Shown: positions 1 to 5,836 of the stretch, one piece after another
Layout: every line of letters starts with the position of its first letter
Position numbering within the stretch: position 1 is the stretch's first letter
Assembly (NCBI GenBank): GCA_964453155.1
Contig: CAYVQU010000213.1
Location: 1 to 8,358 of the forward strand
DNA: 8,358 nucleotides
Reading direction: 5' to 3'
Source of the DNA: CAYVQU01 sp964453155
GTDB taxonomy: Bacteria; Chloroflexota; Anaerolineae; Anaerolineales; UBA11858
Program-made: the position numbers and the translations under genes
Notes under the pieces: model-generated
What the model was told of the DNA's origin: nothing
Database searches by the model: none
The model's input: only the letters and a program-made list of their open reading frames with translations

Positions 1-34
1 TTATTTTCGCTTCTTCGAGCTTTTGGGCGGTGAA

Positions 35-99
35 AGATCCCCGGAAACTCCTGATATACCATTTTGTCAGGACAAATAGTTCAAAGTTTCCGGGGATCT
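35..99. repeat. Long perfect inverted repeat (15-bp arms)
   Basis: Bases 35-49 (AGATCCCCGGAAACT) are the exact reverse complement of 85-99. The 35-base loop holds further symmetry: CCTGA at 50-54 with TCAGG at 67-71, and the alternative TTTGTC-AG-GACAAA at 63-76. No T-run follows the right arm, so it is not a classical intrinsic terminator. A dispersed palindromic (REP- or MITE-like) element, an RNA processing stem, or an operator centred on the inner palindrome are all possible. Bases 1-34 show no gene I can support. Confidence 0.7.
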
Positions 100-152
100 G
101 GCGTCACCACAGCAATTCTCAAAGGGGTCTTTGATTTTATAGATTTTCTTCC

Positions 153-181
153 TTGTCGAGAACGCGTCCATCTTCTATAAT
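153..181 (+). promoter_or_regulatory. Sigma70-type promoter for the FHA cluster
   Basis: A perfect -10 hexamer TATAAT lies at 176-181. Seventeen bases upstream is TTGTCG at 153-158, which matches four of six positions of the -35 consensus. Transcription would start near 188, about 20 bases before the first FHA gene. A short AGGA at 197-200 is a plausible ribosome binding site, seven bases before the ATG at 208. The match supports a housekeeping-type promoter, but the call is by eye. Confidence 0.6.
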
Positions 182-207
182 TATCTTTCACTGAATAGGA
201 TTATTGA

Positions 208-1008
208 ATGGGCGTCATCTCTACAAAACTCGATCAACTTGAATCTCGCTTACAGGAACTCATCGAAGGGCGTTTGGCTCGTTTGCTGCCCGTTCAAGAG
301 TCACCGGTGAACTTGACCCATCAACTGGTGACCGCAATGAAAGCAGGTACCCAAACCCAGGCTGATGGGTCTGCTTTGGCTCCTGATTTGTATGTTTTGT
401 TGGTTGACCCAGAGCGCGCCCAAGGATTGCTCCAAAATCAACCCCTGCTGGTTGGTTTGGCAGATGCCATCTTTGAAGCAGGGGATGCCGCCGGACTGCG
501 GTTTGGCCGGAAACCCAGTATCAGTGTCTCGGCCAACTCAGAGATGAAAACGGGCGAAATCACCGTGATCCCACAGACAAGTTCAATCGAACTTGGACAG
601 ACAGTCGAAACCGACCAGGAACTTGGGAATGATGCGAACAGTATTCCCAATAACGCGTTTCTGATCGTCAATGGGGTTGAAATATTTGCGTTAGACCAGC
701 CCCTGATCAACATCGGCCGCCGGTCGACCAATGATCTGGTGATTGATGATCCCCGAGTGTCACGGCAGCACGCTCAAATTCGGGCGATCCATGGTAAATT
801 TGTGCTCTTTGATTTGGATTCAAAGGGCGGCACCTTTTTAAATGGAAAACGGGTCACTCAAGGCGTGATCCATCCCCGGGACGTGATTTCGCTGGCCGGA
901 ATCCCATTGGTTTATGGTCAAGAGGATAGTGATCTGGGAAAAACTCAACAGATCAAACCAGCATCCCCCCCTCAGACTAAGCTGGCTCCGAAAGATACTC
1001 CTGTATGA
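208..1008 (+). CDS. FhaA-like protein: DUF3662-like N-terminus plus C-terminal FHA domain
   Basis: A 266-residue soluble protein. Residues 1-120 resemble the N-terminal domain of actinobacterial FhaA (DUF3662): a helical, charged start, the LAPDLYVLLV segment at 58-67 comparable to the LAPNxY segment of FhaA, and a beta-rich end near 104-121. Residues 121-149 are an acidic linker. Residues 150-237 form an FHA domain, with GR at 170-171, SxxH at 185-188 and NG at 212-213, the usual marks of a phosphothreonine-binding fold. The tail (238-266) is Pro/Lys/Gln-rich. The position before GT is Gly (SKGGT, 205-209) where Asn is usual. In Actinobacteria, FhaA is a Ser/Thr-kinase target acting in cell-wall and division control; a similar role here is inference. 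The start is supported by AGGA at a seven-base spacing. The stop overlaps the next start by ATGA. Confidence 0.85.
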   Translation: MGVISTKLDQLESRLQELIEGRLARLLPVQESPVNLTHQLVTAMKAGTQTQADGSALAPDLYVLLVDPERAQGLLQNQPLLVGLADAIFEAGDAAGLRFGRKPSISVSANSEMKTGEITVIPQTSSIELGQTVETDQELGNDANSIPNNAFLIVNGVEIFALDQPLINIGRRSTNDLVIDDPRVSRQHAQIRAIHGKFVLFDLDSKGGTFLNGKRVTQGVIHPRDVISLAGIPLVYGQEDSDLGKTQQIKPASPPQTKLAPKDTPV

Positions 1009-1427
1009 CGGGAATTGTCCTGCTCATCCTACGGGTATTGCTGGCACTGGCGTTATATGTTTTTTTGGGATGGGCTTTGTGGACCATTTGGCGCGACTTA
1101 CGTCACCAAAGTGCGTTGATTGCCAACCGGCAGGCTCCCACAATCGAGCTACAAGTTGCCGCTGGTGATTTGGGATCCGAGTGGACCGCCCATCAAGGTC
1201 CTGAGATCAGCATTGGGCGCGATCCAGCCTGTGATTGCACACTACCATCGGAGACTGTTTCGGTGGCCCACGCCCAGCTTTCTTTTCACCATAATCAATG
1301 GTGGCTCGAAGATCTAGATTCAACCAACGGTACCTTTGTAAACTCTATGGCAGTTACTTCCCCAATCGTAGTGACTGATGGCGATGAAATCCGCTGCGGT
1401 GAGGTATCTTTGGCAATTCGGCTATAA
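1005..1427 (+). CDS. Membrane-anchored FHA domain protein (FhaB-like architecture)
   Basis: A 140-residue protein with one N-terminal membrane helix (about residues 4-28) followed by a basic stretch (WRDLRHQ), which suggests the FHA domain faces the cytoplasm. The FHA domain spans about 48-140: GR at 71-72, SxxH at 86-89 and the motif DLDSTNGTFVN at 104-114. The last conserved pair is Asn-Ser (114-115) rather than Asn-Gly. Size and plan match FhaB of Actinobacteria, a small helix-plus-FHA protein encoded beside FhaA in kinase/cell-wall loci. The start codon overlaps the stop of the FhaA-like gene (ATGA at 1005-1008), implying translational coupling. It probably recruits phosphorylated proteins to the membrane; the partner kinase is not in the window. 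Confidence 0.85.
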   Translation: MTGIVLLILRVLLALALYVFLGWALWTIWRDLRHQSALIANRQAPTIELQVAAGDLGSEWTAHQGPEISIGRDPACDCTLPSETVSVAHAQLSFHHNQWWLEDLDSTNGTFVNSMAVTSPIVVTDGDEIRCGEVSLAIRL

Positions 1428-1434
1428 TTAACTC

Positions 1435-1496
1435 ATGTTACGCAACCAGCACCCTGCGATACGCTTTCGCTACTCAGGATGCTGGTTGCGTAACAT
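1435..1496. repeat. 62-base imperfect palindrome, 22-bp arms
   Basis: Bases 1435-1456 and 1475-1496 are inverted copies with 21 of 22 positions matching. The one mismatch is C-A in plus-strand RNA but G-U in minus-strand RNA. The loop is 18 bases. The element starts eight bases after the stop of the membrane FHA gene. No T-run follows (the sequence continues CAATAATAAATTC), so it is not a textbook terminator. It may slow RNA decay or partly separate the third FHA gene from the first two. The near-perfect arms and clean edges also suit a REP/MITE-like repeat. Confidence 0.75.
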
Positions 1497-1512
1497 CAAT
1501 AATAAATTCAAG

Positions 1513-1539
1513 TTTATTGCAATACACTGAAACAATAAA
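1513..1539. repeat. AT-rich inverted repeat abutting the start codon of the third FHA gene
   Basis: TTTATTG at 1513-1519 is inverted as CAATAAA at 1533-1539, directly before the ATG at 1540. A second copy of the left theme, AATAAA at 1501-1506, can also pair with TTTATT at 1513-1518. This leaves no visible Shine-Dalgarno sequence for the gene. The symmetry may be an operator or a weak RNA hairpin, but AT-rich intergenic DNA often produces such matches by chance. Confidence 0.35.
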
Positions 1540-2004
1540 ATGTCGCCCCAATCGAATTCAAACCAGCCCCCAAATATGCAAGCATTTTTGGTTGTGGATG
1601 GATCGCGGGTAGTGATGGTCGATAAACCAGTAATTAACTTGGGACGCAAAAAAGATAATCATATTGTGATTGATAACGAGCATATTTCCCGTTATCATGC
1701 TCAAATCCGCACGATTCGCGGCCGTTATGTGATTATGGACTTAAATTCGACTGTTGGAACCTCAGTAAACGGCAAGCGAATTGAACAAACTTTTTTAAAA
1801 GCCGGAGATGTAATTTCATTGGGCGGGGTTCCCATCATCTTTGGACAGACCGACCCGAATACCAATATCGAGGCACATTCTCACGGACACGTCAACCATG
1901 TTGACTCCGGCCCGACAGAGAGCACCGATATTCATTCCGCCGACAAATACCTGGACTATTTCAAAACGTCCGATAATGAAAGTCCAACGGAGCGCAAAAA
2001 ATGA
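1540..2004 (+). CDS. Stand-alone FHA domain protein
   Basis: A 154-residue soluble protein with no membrane helix. Residues 13-103 form an FHA domain: GR at 35-36, SxxH at 50-53 and NGKR at 77-80. The position normally Asn in the STNGT motif is Val (STVGT, 70-74). The domain is close to the C-terminal FHA of the gene at 208-1008: about half of some 85 aligned positions are identical, including SRxHAQIR, DVISLxG and the final GQ. The tail (104-154) is hydrophilic, His/Asp/Ser-rich and probably disordered. The first ATG is used for lack of a better signal; Met13 just before the domain is an alternative, and neither has a clear ribosome binding site. The stop overlaps the phosphorylase start by ATGA. 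It is probably a phosphothreonine reader, but its ligand is unknown. Confidence 0.8.
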   Translation: MSPQSNSNQPPNMQAFLVVDGSRVVMVDKPVINLGRKKDNHIVIDNEHISRYHAQIRTIRGRYVIMDLNSTVGTSVNGKRIEQTFLKAGDVISLGGVPIIFGQTDPNTNIEAHSHGHVNHVDSGPTESTDIHSADKYLDYFKTSDNESPTERKK

Positions 2005-2858
2005 AACCAAAATTAGCCATCATTGGGGGTTCCGGTTTATACGCCATGCCGGGGCTCAAAAATACGCAGGAAATCGATCTCGATACGCCTTTTGGCAAGC
2101 CCAGCGCGCCGATCATCGTTGGTGAGTTAGAAGGGGTAGCGGTTGCTTTTTTAGCGCGACATGGTAAAGGGCATACTATCTCACCCACCGAGATTAACTA
2201 TCGGGCCAACATATATGCCTTAAAGTTTCTGGGCGTGCAATCTGTTGTGAGTGTCAGTGCGTGTGGCTCACTGCGGGAGGATTACGAGCCGGGTGATTTA
2301 GTGGTGCCTGATGGATTGTTTGATCTCACCAAAGATCGGCAGCGATCCTTCTTTGAAAATGGCTTCGTTGCCCATATCGGGGTTGCTGATCCGTTTTGCC
2401 ACGCGCTCTCTGGGGATATTGTCGCCGCCCTAAAACGAACCGAAGCCACTGTCCATAAAGGTGGAGATTTCATCACAATCGAGGGGCCGCGGTTTTCCAC
2501 CAAAACTGAAACCAATCTATATCGAAAGTGGGGAATGGCCATCATCGGGATGACCACTTCTCCCGAAGCCTTTCTGGCTCGCGAAGCTGAAATGTGTTAC
2601 GCAGTCATGGCCCACGTCACCGATTATGATGTCTGGCACGTCAGCGAAGAGCCGGTGACTGTTGAAATGGTGATTGAGGTAATGAACAAAAATACGGCCG
2701 TAGCCCAGGAAGCCATTCTCAATATGGTCAAATATCCCCAGGAAGAGATAGATTGCGATTGCGGATCGGCGCTGGCAACGGCTCTGATCACCAATCCGGC
2801 GGCAGTAACCCCCGAAATTCGAAAAAAACTAGATTTGTTGGTCAAAAAATATCTATAA
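2001..2858 (+). CDS. mtnP: S-methyl-5'-thioadenosine phosphorylase
   Basis: A 285-residue cytosolic enzyme of the trimeric PNP/MTAP family. It splits methylthioadenosine with phosphate into adenine and methylthioribose-1-phosphate, for methionine and adenine salvage after polyamine synthesis. Visible motifs: phosphate loop GGSGLY (9-14), DTPFGKPS (28-35), RHG (53-55), NYRAN (66-70), SACGSLRED (86-94), EGPRFSTKTE (161-170), GMTTSPEAFLAREAE (183-197) and TDYDVW (207-212). The two Asp of TDYD (208, 210) are the residues that read adenine in human MTAP and argue against a methylthioinosine or guanosine enzyme. Length is normal. A CDC motif at 252-254 resembles the CxC of archaeal MTAP/PNP enzymes. 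The start overlaps the preceding FHA stop, so it is co-translated. No other methionine-salvage gene lies in the window. Confidence 0.93.
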   Translation: MKPKLAIIGGSGLYAMPGLKNTQEIDLDTPFGKPSAPIIVGELEGVAVAFLARHGKGHTISPTEINYRANIYALKFLGVQSVVSVSACGSLREDYEPGDLVVPDGLFDLTKDRQRSFFENGFVAHIGVADPFCHALSGDIVAALKRTEATVHKGGDFITIEGPRFSTKTETNLYRKWGMAIIGMTTSPEAFLAREAEMCYAVMAHVTDYDVWHVSEEPVTVEMVIEVMNKNTAVAQEAILNMVKYPQEEIDCDCGSALATALITNPAAVTPEIRKKLDLLVKKYL

Positions 2859-2862
2859 GCGA

Positions 2863-3351
2863 ATGCCTTCTTTTTCACCTTCGCTAAAAAAACTCACCCC
2901 CGCAGCGCCAAAATACTGGCTTTATCTGTTAGCGGGGGTGATGTGGTCTGGGGTGGGGATTTTCTTGTGCAGCCTGACGATCAAATGGCTGCAACCTGAG
3001 CAGGTGGGATTTCAGGTGGGGATGATTTTCGGCGGGATTGTACTGGCAGGGCTGATTTATCGTTTTGGGTTTTCAAAATTTGCCAATAACAATATTCGCC
3101 GCATTCAAAATTATGCCCAAAATAAGGTCTGTGTCTTTGCTTTCCAACAATGGAGTAGCTATCCGCTGGTCGTTTTCATGATCACGCTGGGAATTTTTCT
3201 GAGAAAATACTCACCCATCCCCAAGCCCTGGCTGGCGGGGATGTATATTGGCATCGGGGGCAGCTTGTTTTTAGCCAGTTTGCATTATTATACAGTTGCC
3301 TGGAGAGCCGCCAACGCTCATCGTAAAATATTACTCGATAAAGGGCAGTAA
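2863..3351 (+). CDS. Uncharacterised four-helix membrane protein
   Basis: A 162-residue integral membrane protein without a name I can support. Hydrophobic segments lie at about 19-42, 51-70, 99-114 and 122-146. The loop between helices 2 and 3 is basic and contains the segment CVFAFQQWSSY (90-100). Then follow LGIFLRKYSPIPKPWL (109-124) and the helix 4 stretch IGGSLFLASLHYY (131-143). The density of Trp, Tyr, Arg and Pro around helices 2-4 looks like a conserved family core rather than a random hydrophobic reading frame. The start lies four bases after the phosphorylase stop, and the next gene begins three bases after this one ends, so it belongs to the same operon. A transport or membrane-stress role is possible, but nothing in the sequence shows it. 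Confidence 0.75.
   Translation: MPSFSPSLKKLTPAAPKYWLYLLAGVMWSGVGIFLCSLTIKWLQPEQVGFQVGMIFGGIVLAGLIYRFGFSKFANNNIRRIQNYAQNKVCVFAFQQWSSYPLVVFMITLGIFLRKYSPIPKPWLAGMYIGIGGSLFLASLHYYTVAWRAANAHRKILLDKGQ
2894..2941. repeat. GC-rich inverted repeat inside the 5' part of a membrane protein gene
   Basis: TCACCCCCGC at 2894-2903 is perfectly inverted at 2932-2941, with a 28-base loop. It lies 31 bases into the coding sequence. In mRNA the stem (ten pairs, mostly G-C) could slow ribosomes early in the gene and dampen expression after the phosphorylase. It codes for ordinary residues, so it may be coincidental. Confidence 0.45.
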
Positions 3352-3354
3352 TCT

Positions 3355-3732
3355 ATGACGCGAACATTTTTCGTTATCGGAACAATTTTAGCTGGCCTAG
3401 CCGTCGCCACCGGGGCATTCGGGGCCCACGGCCTCCAAAAAATCGTTTCCCCCGAGCTCCTCGATACCTGGGACAAAGCCGTCCGCTATCAAATGTATCA
3501 TGCCCTGGCGCTACTTATCCTGGCCTGGGCAGTGACACATTGGCCAGAGCAGGTCAGGCTGTTGACGGTTGGTGGTTGGCTGTTTTTAGCCGGGATTATC
3601 CTATTCTCGGGTAGTTTATATATCCTGGTTTTGAGCGGGGTTCGCTGGCTGGGGGCGATTACACCCTTGGGCGGAGTGGCCTTCGTGGTCGGGTGGTTCT
3701 GCTTGATGATGGCCGCGATGCGGTCAAAATAA
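3355..3732 (+). CDS. DUF423 family small membrane protein (YgdD/YwdK-like)
   Basis: A 125-residue inner-membrane protein of the DUF423 family, at the family's normal length. Four hydrophobic segments lie at about 4-26, 47-62, 69-94 and 99-120. Family marks are GAFGAHGL (20-27), the WDKAVRYQMYHALALL stretch (39-54), FSGSLYILVLSG (84-95) and RWLGAITPLGG (97-107). The biochemical role of DUF423 proteins is not established, so none is assigned. The gene starts three bases after the preceding membrane protein's stop and closes the tight run that began with the FHA/phosphorylase genes. A hairpin follows at 3739-3777. Confidence 0.9.
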   Translation: MTRTFFVIGTILAGLAVATGAFGAHGLQKIVSPELLDTWDKAVRYQMYHALALLILAWAVTHWPEQVRLLTVGGWLFLAGIILFSGSLYILVLSGVRWLGAITPLGGVAFVVGWFCLMMAAMRSK

Positions 3733-3738
3733 TTAGAT

Positions 3739-3777
3739 AGATTGGAGACTGACGATAAAAACTTCAGTCTCTAATCT
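3739..3777 (+). terminator. Stem-loop between DUF423 and aldolase genes (weak terminator or attenuator)
   Basis: Bases 3739-3752 and 3764-3777 pair over 14 positions, with one G-U pair in plus-strand RNA and an 11-base loop. The stem begins six bases after the DUF423 stop and ends 15 bases before the aldolase ATG. The following CAATTTCC holds only a short T stretch, so termination would be weak. Partial termination or protection of the upstream message is likeliest. I see no clear promoter for the aldolase, which may therefore depend on read-through. Confidence 0.5.
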
Positions 3778-3792
3778 CAATTTCCTAATCCT

Positions 3793-4575
3793 ATGAAACC
3801 CAACAAACTCCGCCAACTTCTCAACGACGATAAACCCTCCCTCGGCACCCGAGTCCACAGCATTTGGCCGGCGACGGTGGAGGCCTTGGGCCATACGGGC
3901 ATGTTCGATTATGTCGAATTTCTGGCCGAATATGCCCCCTTTGACCTGTTTGCCCTCGACAATTTCTGCCGGGCGGTGGAACTCTTTGAAATGTCTGCCA
4001 TCATCAAGGTCGAGGCCGAGCCGCGGACCTATCTGGCTCAACGCGGGATTGGGGCGGGGTTTCAGGGGGTGCTGTTTGCGGATGTCCGCTCTGGGGAAGA
4101 CGCGCGTGAATGCGTTCGCATCATGAAACCGGACCATCCTGAAGATGGCGGCAGTTTCAGCGTGGCAATGCGGCGGTTCACGTATATGGGCTATGGTGGG
4201 ACCCCCGAATATGTTCAAATGTTGCGAGATATGGTTGTGATGGTCATGATCGAGAAACAATCAGCCGTTGACCATCTCGATGAGATTCTGGCCACCCCCG
4301 GAATTGACATGATCCAATGGGGGCCGGCCGATTACTCAATGAGCATCGGTAAACCAGGGGAACGGGATCACCCCCAAGTCCAGGCCGCAGAGCGGAAGGT
4401 GATCGAATCTGCCCTCCAAGCCGGAGTTCAGCCGCGGGTTGAAATTGGTCACCCCGATCAAGCTAAAAGATATCGGGATATGGGGGTAAAGCACTTTAAT
4501 CTTGGCGTTGATCTGACCATCTTGTTCAATTGGTGGCGGGAAAATGGGACGGCCATGCGAGCATTAGTCGAATAA
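3793..4575 (+). CDS. HpcH/HpaI aldolase/citrate lyase-fold protein with altered active site
   Basis: A 260-residue TIM-barrel protein of the HpcH/HpaI class II aldolase family, which normally cleaves 2-oxo-4-hydroxy acids into pyruvate or a similar product and an aldehyde using a divalent metal. The metal ligands are kept: Glu154 in VMIEKQSA and Asp180 in GPADYS. So are the barrel marks DHPQVQAAE (192-200) and LGVDLTILF (237-245). Against E. coli HpaI aligned from memory, the Asp-Gly-Glu-His segment around catalytic His45 reads Leu-Ala-Glu-Tyr (44-47), losing Asp and His. Arg70, which binds pyruvate, becomes Lys72. The segment EYAPFDLFALDNFCRAVEL (46-64) looks like the signature of a distinct subfamily. 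Substrate and chemistry cannot be assigned. No strong Shine-Dalgarno sequence precedes the ATG. Length is normal and no frameshift is seen. Confidence 0.85.
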   Translation: MKPNKLRQLLNDDKPSLGTRVHSIWPATVEALGHTGMFDYVEFLAEYAPFDLFALDNFCRAVELFEMSAIIKVEAEPRTYLAQRGIGAGFQGVLFADVRSGEDARECVRIMKPDHPEDGGSFSVAMRRFTYMGYGGTPEYVQMLRDMVVMVMIEKQSAVDHLDEILATPGIDMIQWGPADYSMSIGKPGERDHPQVQAAERKVIESALQAGVQPRVEIGHPDQAKRYRDMGVKHFNLGVDLTILFNWWRENGTAMRALVE

Positions 4576-4664
4576 GTTCTAAAGTGATCGTCTCTTTTGC
4601 ATATCTTCTGGCCAGCTTGCACCAAGGAGTCAAGTGACTGTCGCCCAGCTTTACTTATATCTTA

Positions 4665-4706
4665 GAAAGCAAAACCCCCGACTTGGGCGTTGGGGGTTTT
4701 GCTTTC
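4665..4706. terminator. Bidirectional intrinsic terminator between convergent genes
   Basis: A perfect 15-bp stem pairs 4665-4679 (GAAAGCAAAACCCCC) with 4692-4706, around a 12-base loop. The core CCCCC-loop-GGGGG is flanked by AAAA on the left and TTTT on the right, so each strand presents a G/C stem followed by U residues. It lies between the aldolase stop (4575) and the stop of the opposing gene (4712), where it can end transcription from both sides. Confidence 0.85.
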
Positions 4707-4711
4707 CGATA

Positions 4712-5836
4712 TTATTTCTGAAAAACAGGCAATAAATCTGGGGGTTTACGCAGCAAGCGGATCAATTTGATGATGATGTGGATGCCCTTGCCGATTAGAT
4801 GTAATACCAAGAAAACGTTCAATCCAGCTCTGAGCGTGGGGAGTAAACCATTTTCAATCTGGGCGATTACCTGAGAATTGGATTCATAAAGACTGAGAAA
4901 AAATGGGTTTAGACCCAAAACTGGGGGGCCGTTCAACATCCAATAAACCAAGATACCGCTAAAGATAAGCAACCCAAATTCAATCCAACGCGTCAGGCGC
5001 GTCCAGCGGCCTAATGCTAGCAAAATAAAACTGAGCCCCAAGGCGAACAGCCAATAAATATTCCAACCGATGAGATAGGTTGTATAAATGGGCGCCAGCA
5101 GAGGCACAAACCAGGATTCGCCATTGTGAAAGCCATATATCCCAACCTTATGCGGGAAGAAGTTGACCAGCATGGCCACAAAAATGATGACTACTACGCC
5201 AAAAATTGTCTCGCCGCGGGGGACTCGTTCGGACTTAGGGGTATCAGCCCAAATCTCAGGATCCCAACCGCCGGAGGCCGTTGTTCGTCCGAAAATTTGG
5301 CGAAAAAAGGGGACTTCGGCTAAAGCGCTCCAAGCTTTGAGCTGGCCAACCCAATCTTGGTCTGGAATTGTCCGTTCAAGGACGATAAAAACCAGGACGA
5401 TGATGGCGAAAGTTTGCAAGGCTGAATCCCAAAAATTTGAACCGATCTCACCGATAGTCGACAGGATATGCTCAATAGAGATCGAATCGAGTTGAAAAAC
5501 GCTGGTGAACAAGCCAAGTAAAAAAATGATACCCATGACAATGAGAGCCCCACGCACCGTCAGCCAAAACGAGGCGAACATTTTAGGCCCAATGACATAA
5601 TTGTGGGGGTGATAGGCCGCCGCCACATCAAGGGGAGACCCCAATTCCCTGAGAATATCCAGGATCAGCGCTTCAGAGGGGTATTCACCAGTCATTTCAA
5701 CCTTATCTTCCAAAGCGTCCATCACCAGCGATTGGATTTCAACCCCGATATCGGTCCGCATCTTTTTGGGTAGGTTGACGCCAACCTCATCAATGTAGGC
5801 TGTGATTAATTGTTGGGTTTCAGGTTTGAGATTCAT
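4712..5836 (-). CDS. HAAS-like domain multi-pass membrane protein, partner of PadR
   Basis: A 374-residue protein with a cytoplasmic helical N-terminus (1-80) resembling the HAAS/DUF1700-type domain often found with PadR regulators: LITAYIDEVGVNLPKKMRTDIGVEI, then a long helix and LRELGSPLDVAAAY (62-75). About six hydrophobic segments follow, near 90-112, 139-155, 209-226, 246-275 (perhaps two), 284-302 and 336-358. A hydrophilic loop containing GGWDPEIWADTPKSERVPRGE lies at 189-209. A longer reading to 5872 exists, but the ATG at 5836 is preferred because it overlaps the PadR stop as ATGA (5836-5833) and places the HAAS domain at the very N-terminus. It is probably the target of PadR control and acts in the membrane; no transported or sensed molecule can be named. 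Confidence 0.82.
   Translation of the reverse strand: MNLKPETQQLITAYIDEVGVNLPKKMRTDIGVEIQSLVMDALEDKVEMTGEYPSEALILDILRELGSPLDVAAAYHPHNYVIGPKMFASFWLTVRGALIVMGIIFLLGLFTSVFQLDSISIEHILSTIGEIGSNFWDSALQTFAIIVLVFIVLERTIPDQDWVGQLKAWSALAEVPFFRQIFGRTTASGGWDPEIWADTPKSERVPRGETIFGVVVIIFVAMLVNFFPHKVGIYGFHNGESWFVPLLAPIYTTYLIGWNIYWLFALGLSFILLALGRWTRLTRWIEFGLLIFSGILVYWMLNGPPVLGLNPFFLSLYESNSQVIAQIENGLLPTLRAGLNVFLVLHLIGKGIHIIIKLIRLLRKPPDLLPVFQK

Noticed and set aside
1..30. A possible C-terminus of a minus-strand protein ending in a basic tail (PPKSSKKRK).
   Set aside because: The same frame meets a stop at about 67-69, leaving too few residues for a gene, and the region overlaps the palindrome.
3733..4260. A 175-residue open frame on the minus strand opposite the aldolase-like gene.
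   Set aside because: It mirrors the coding strand of a well-supported gene, has no family resemblance and is His/Arg-rich in the way antisense frames are.
3793..4575. Calling the aldolase-like gene hpaI or garL.
   Set aside because: The catalytic Asp-His pair and pyruvate-binding Arg are not conserved, so a specific enzyme name would mislead.
4628..4639. Small palindrome AGTCA-AG-TGACT between the aldolase stop and the terminator.
   Set aside because: Only five pairs and no promoter nearby; expected by chance at this length.
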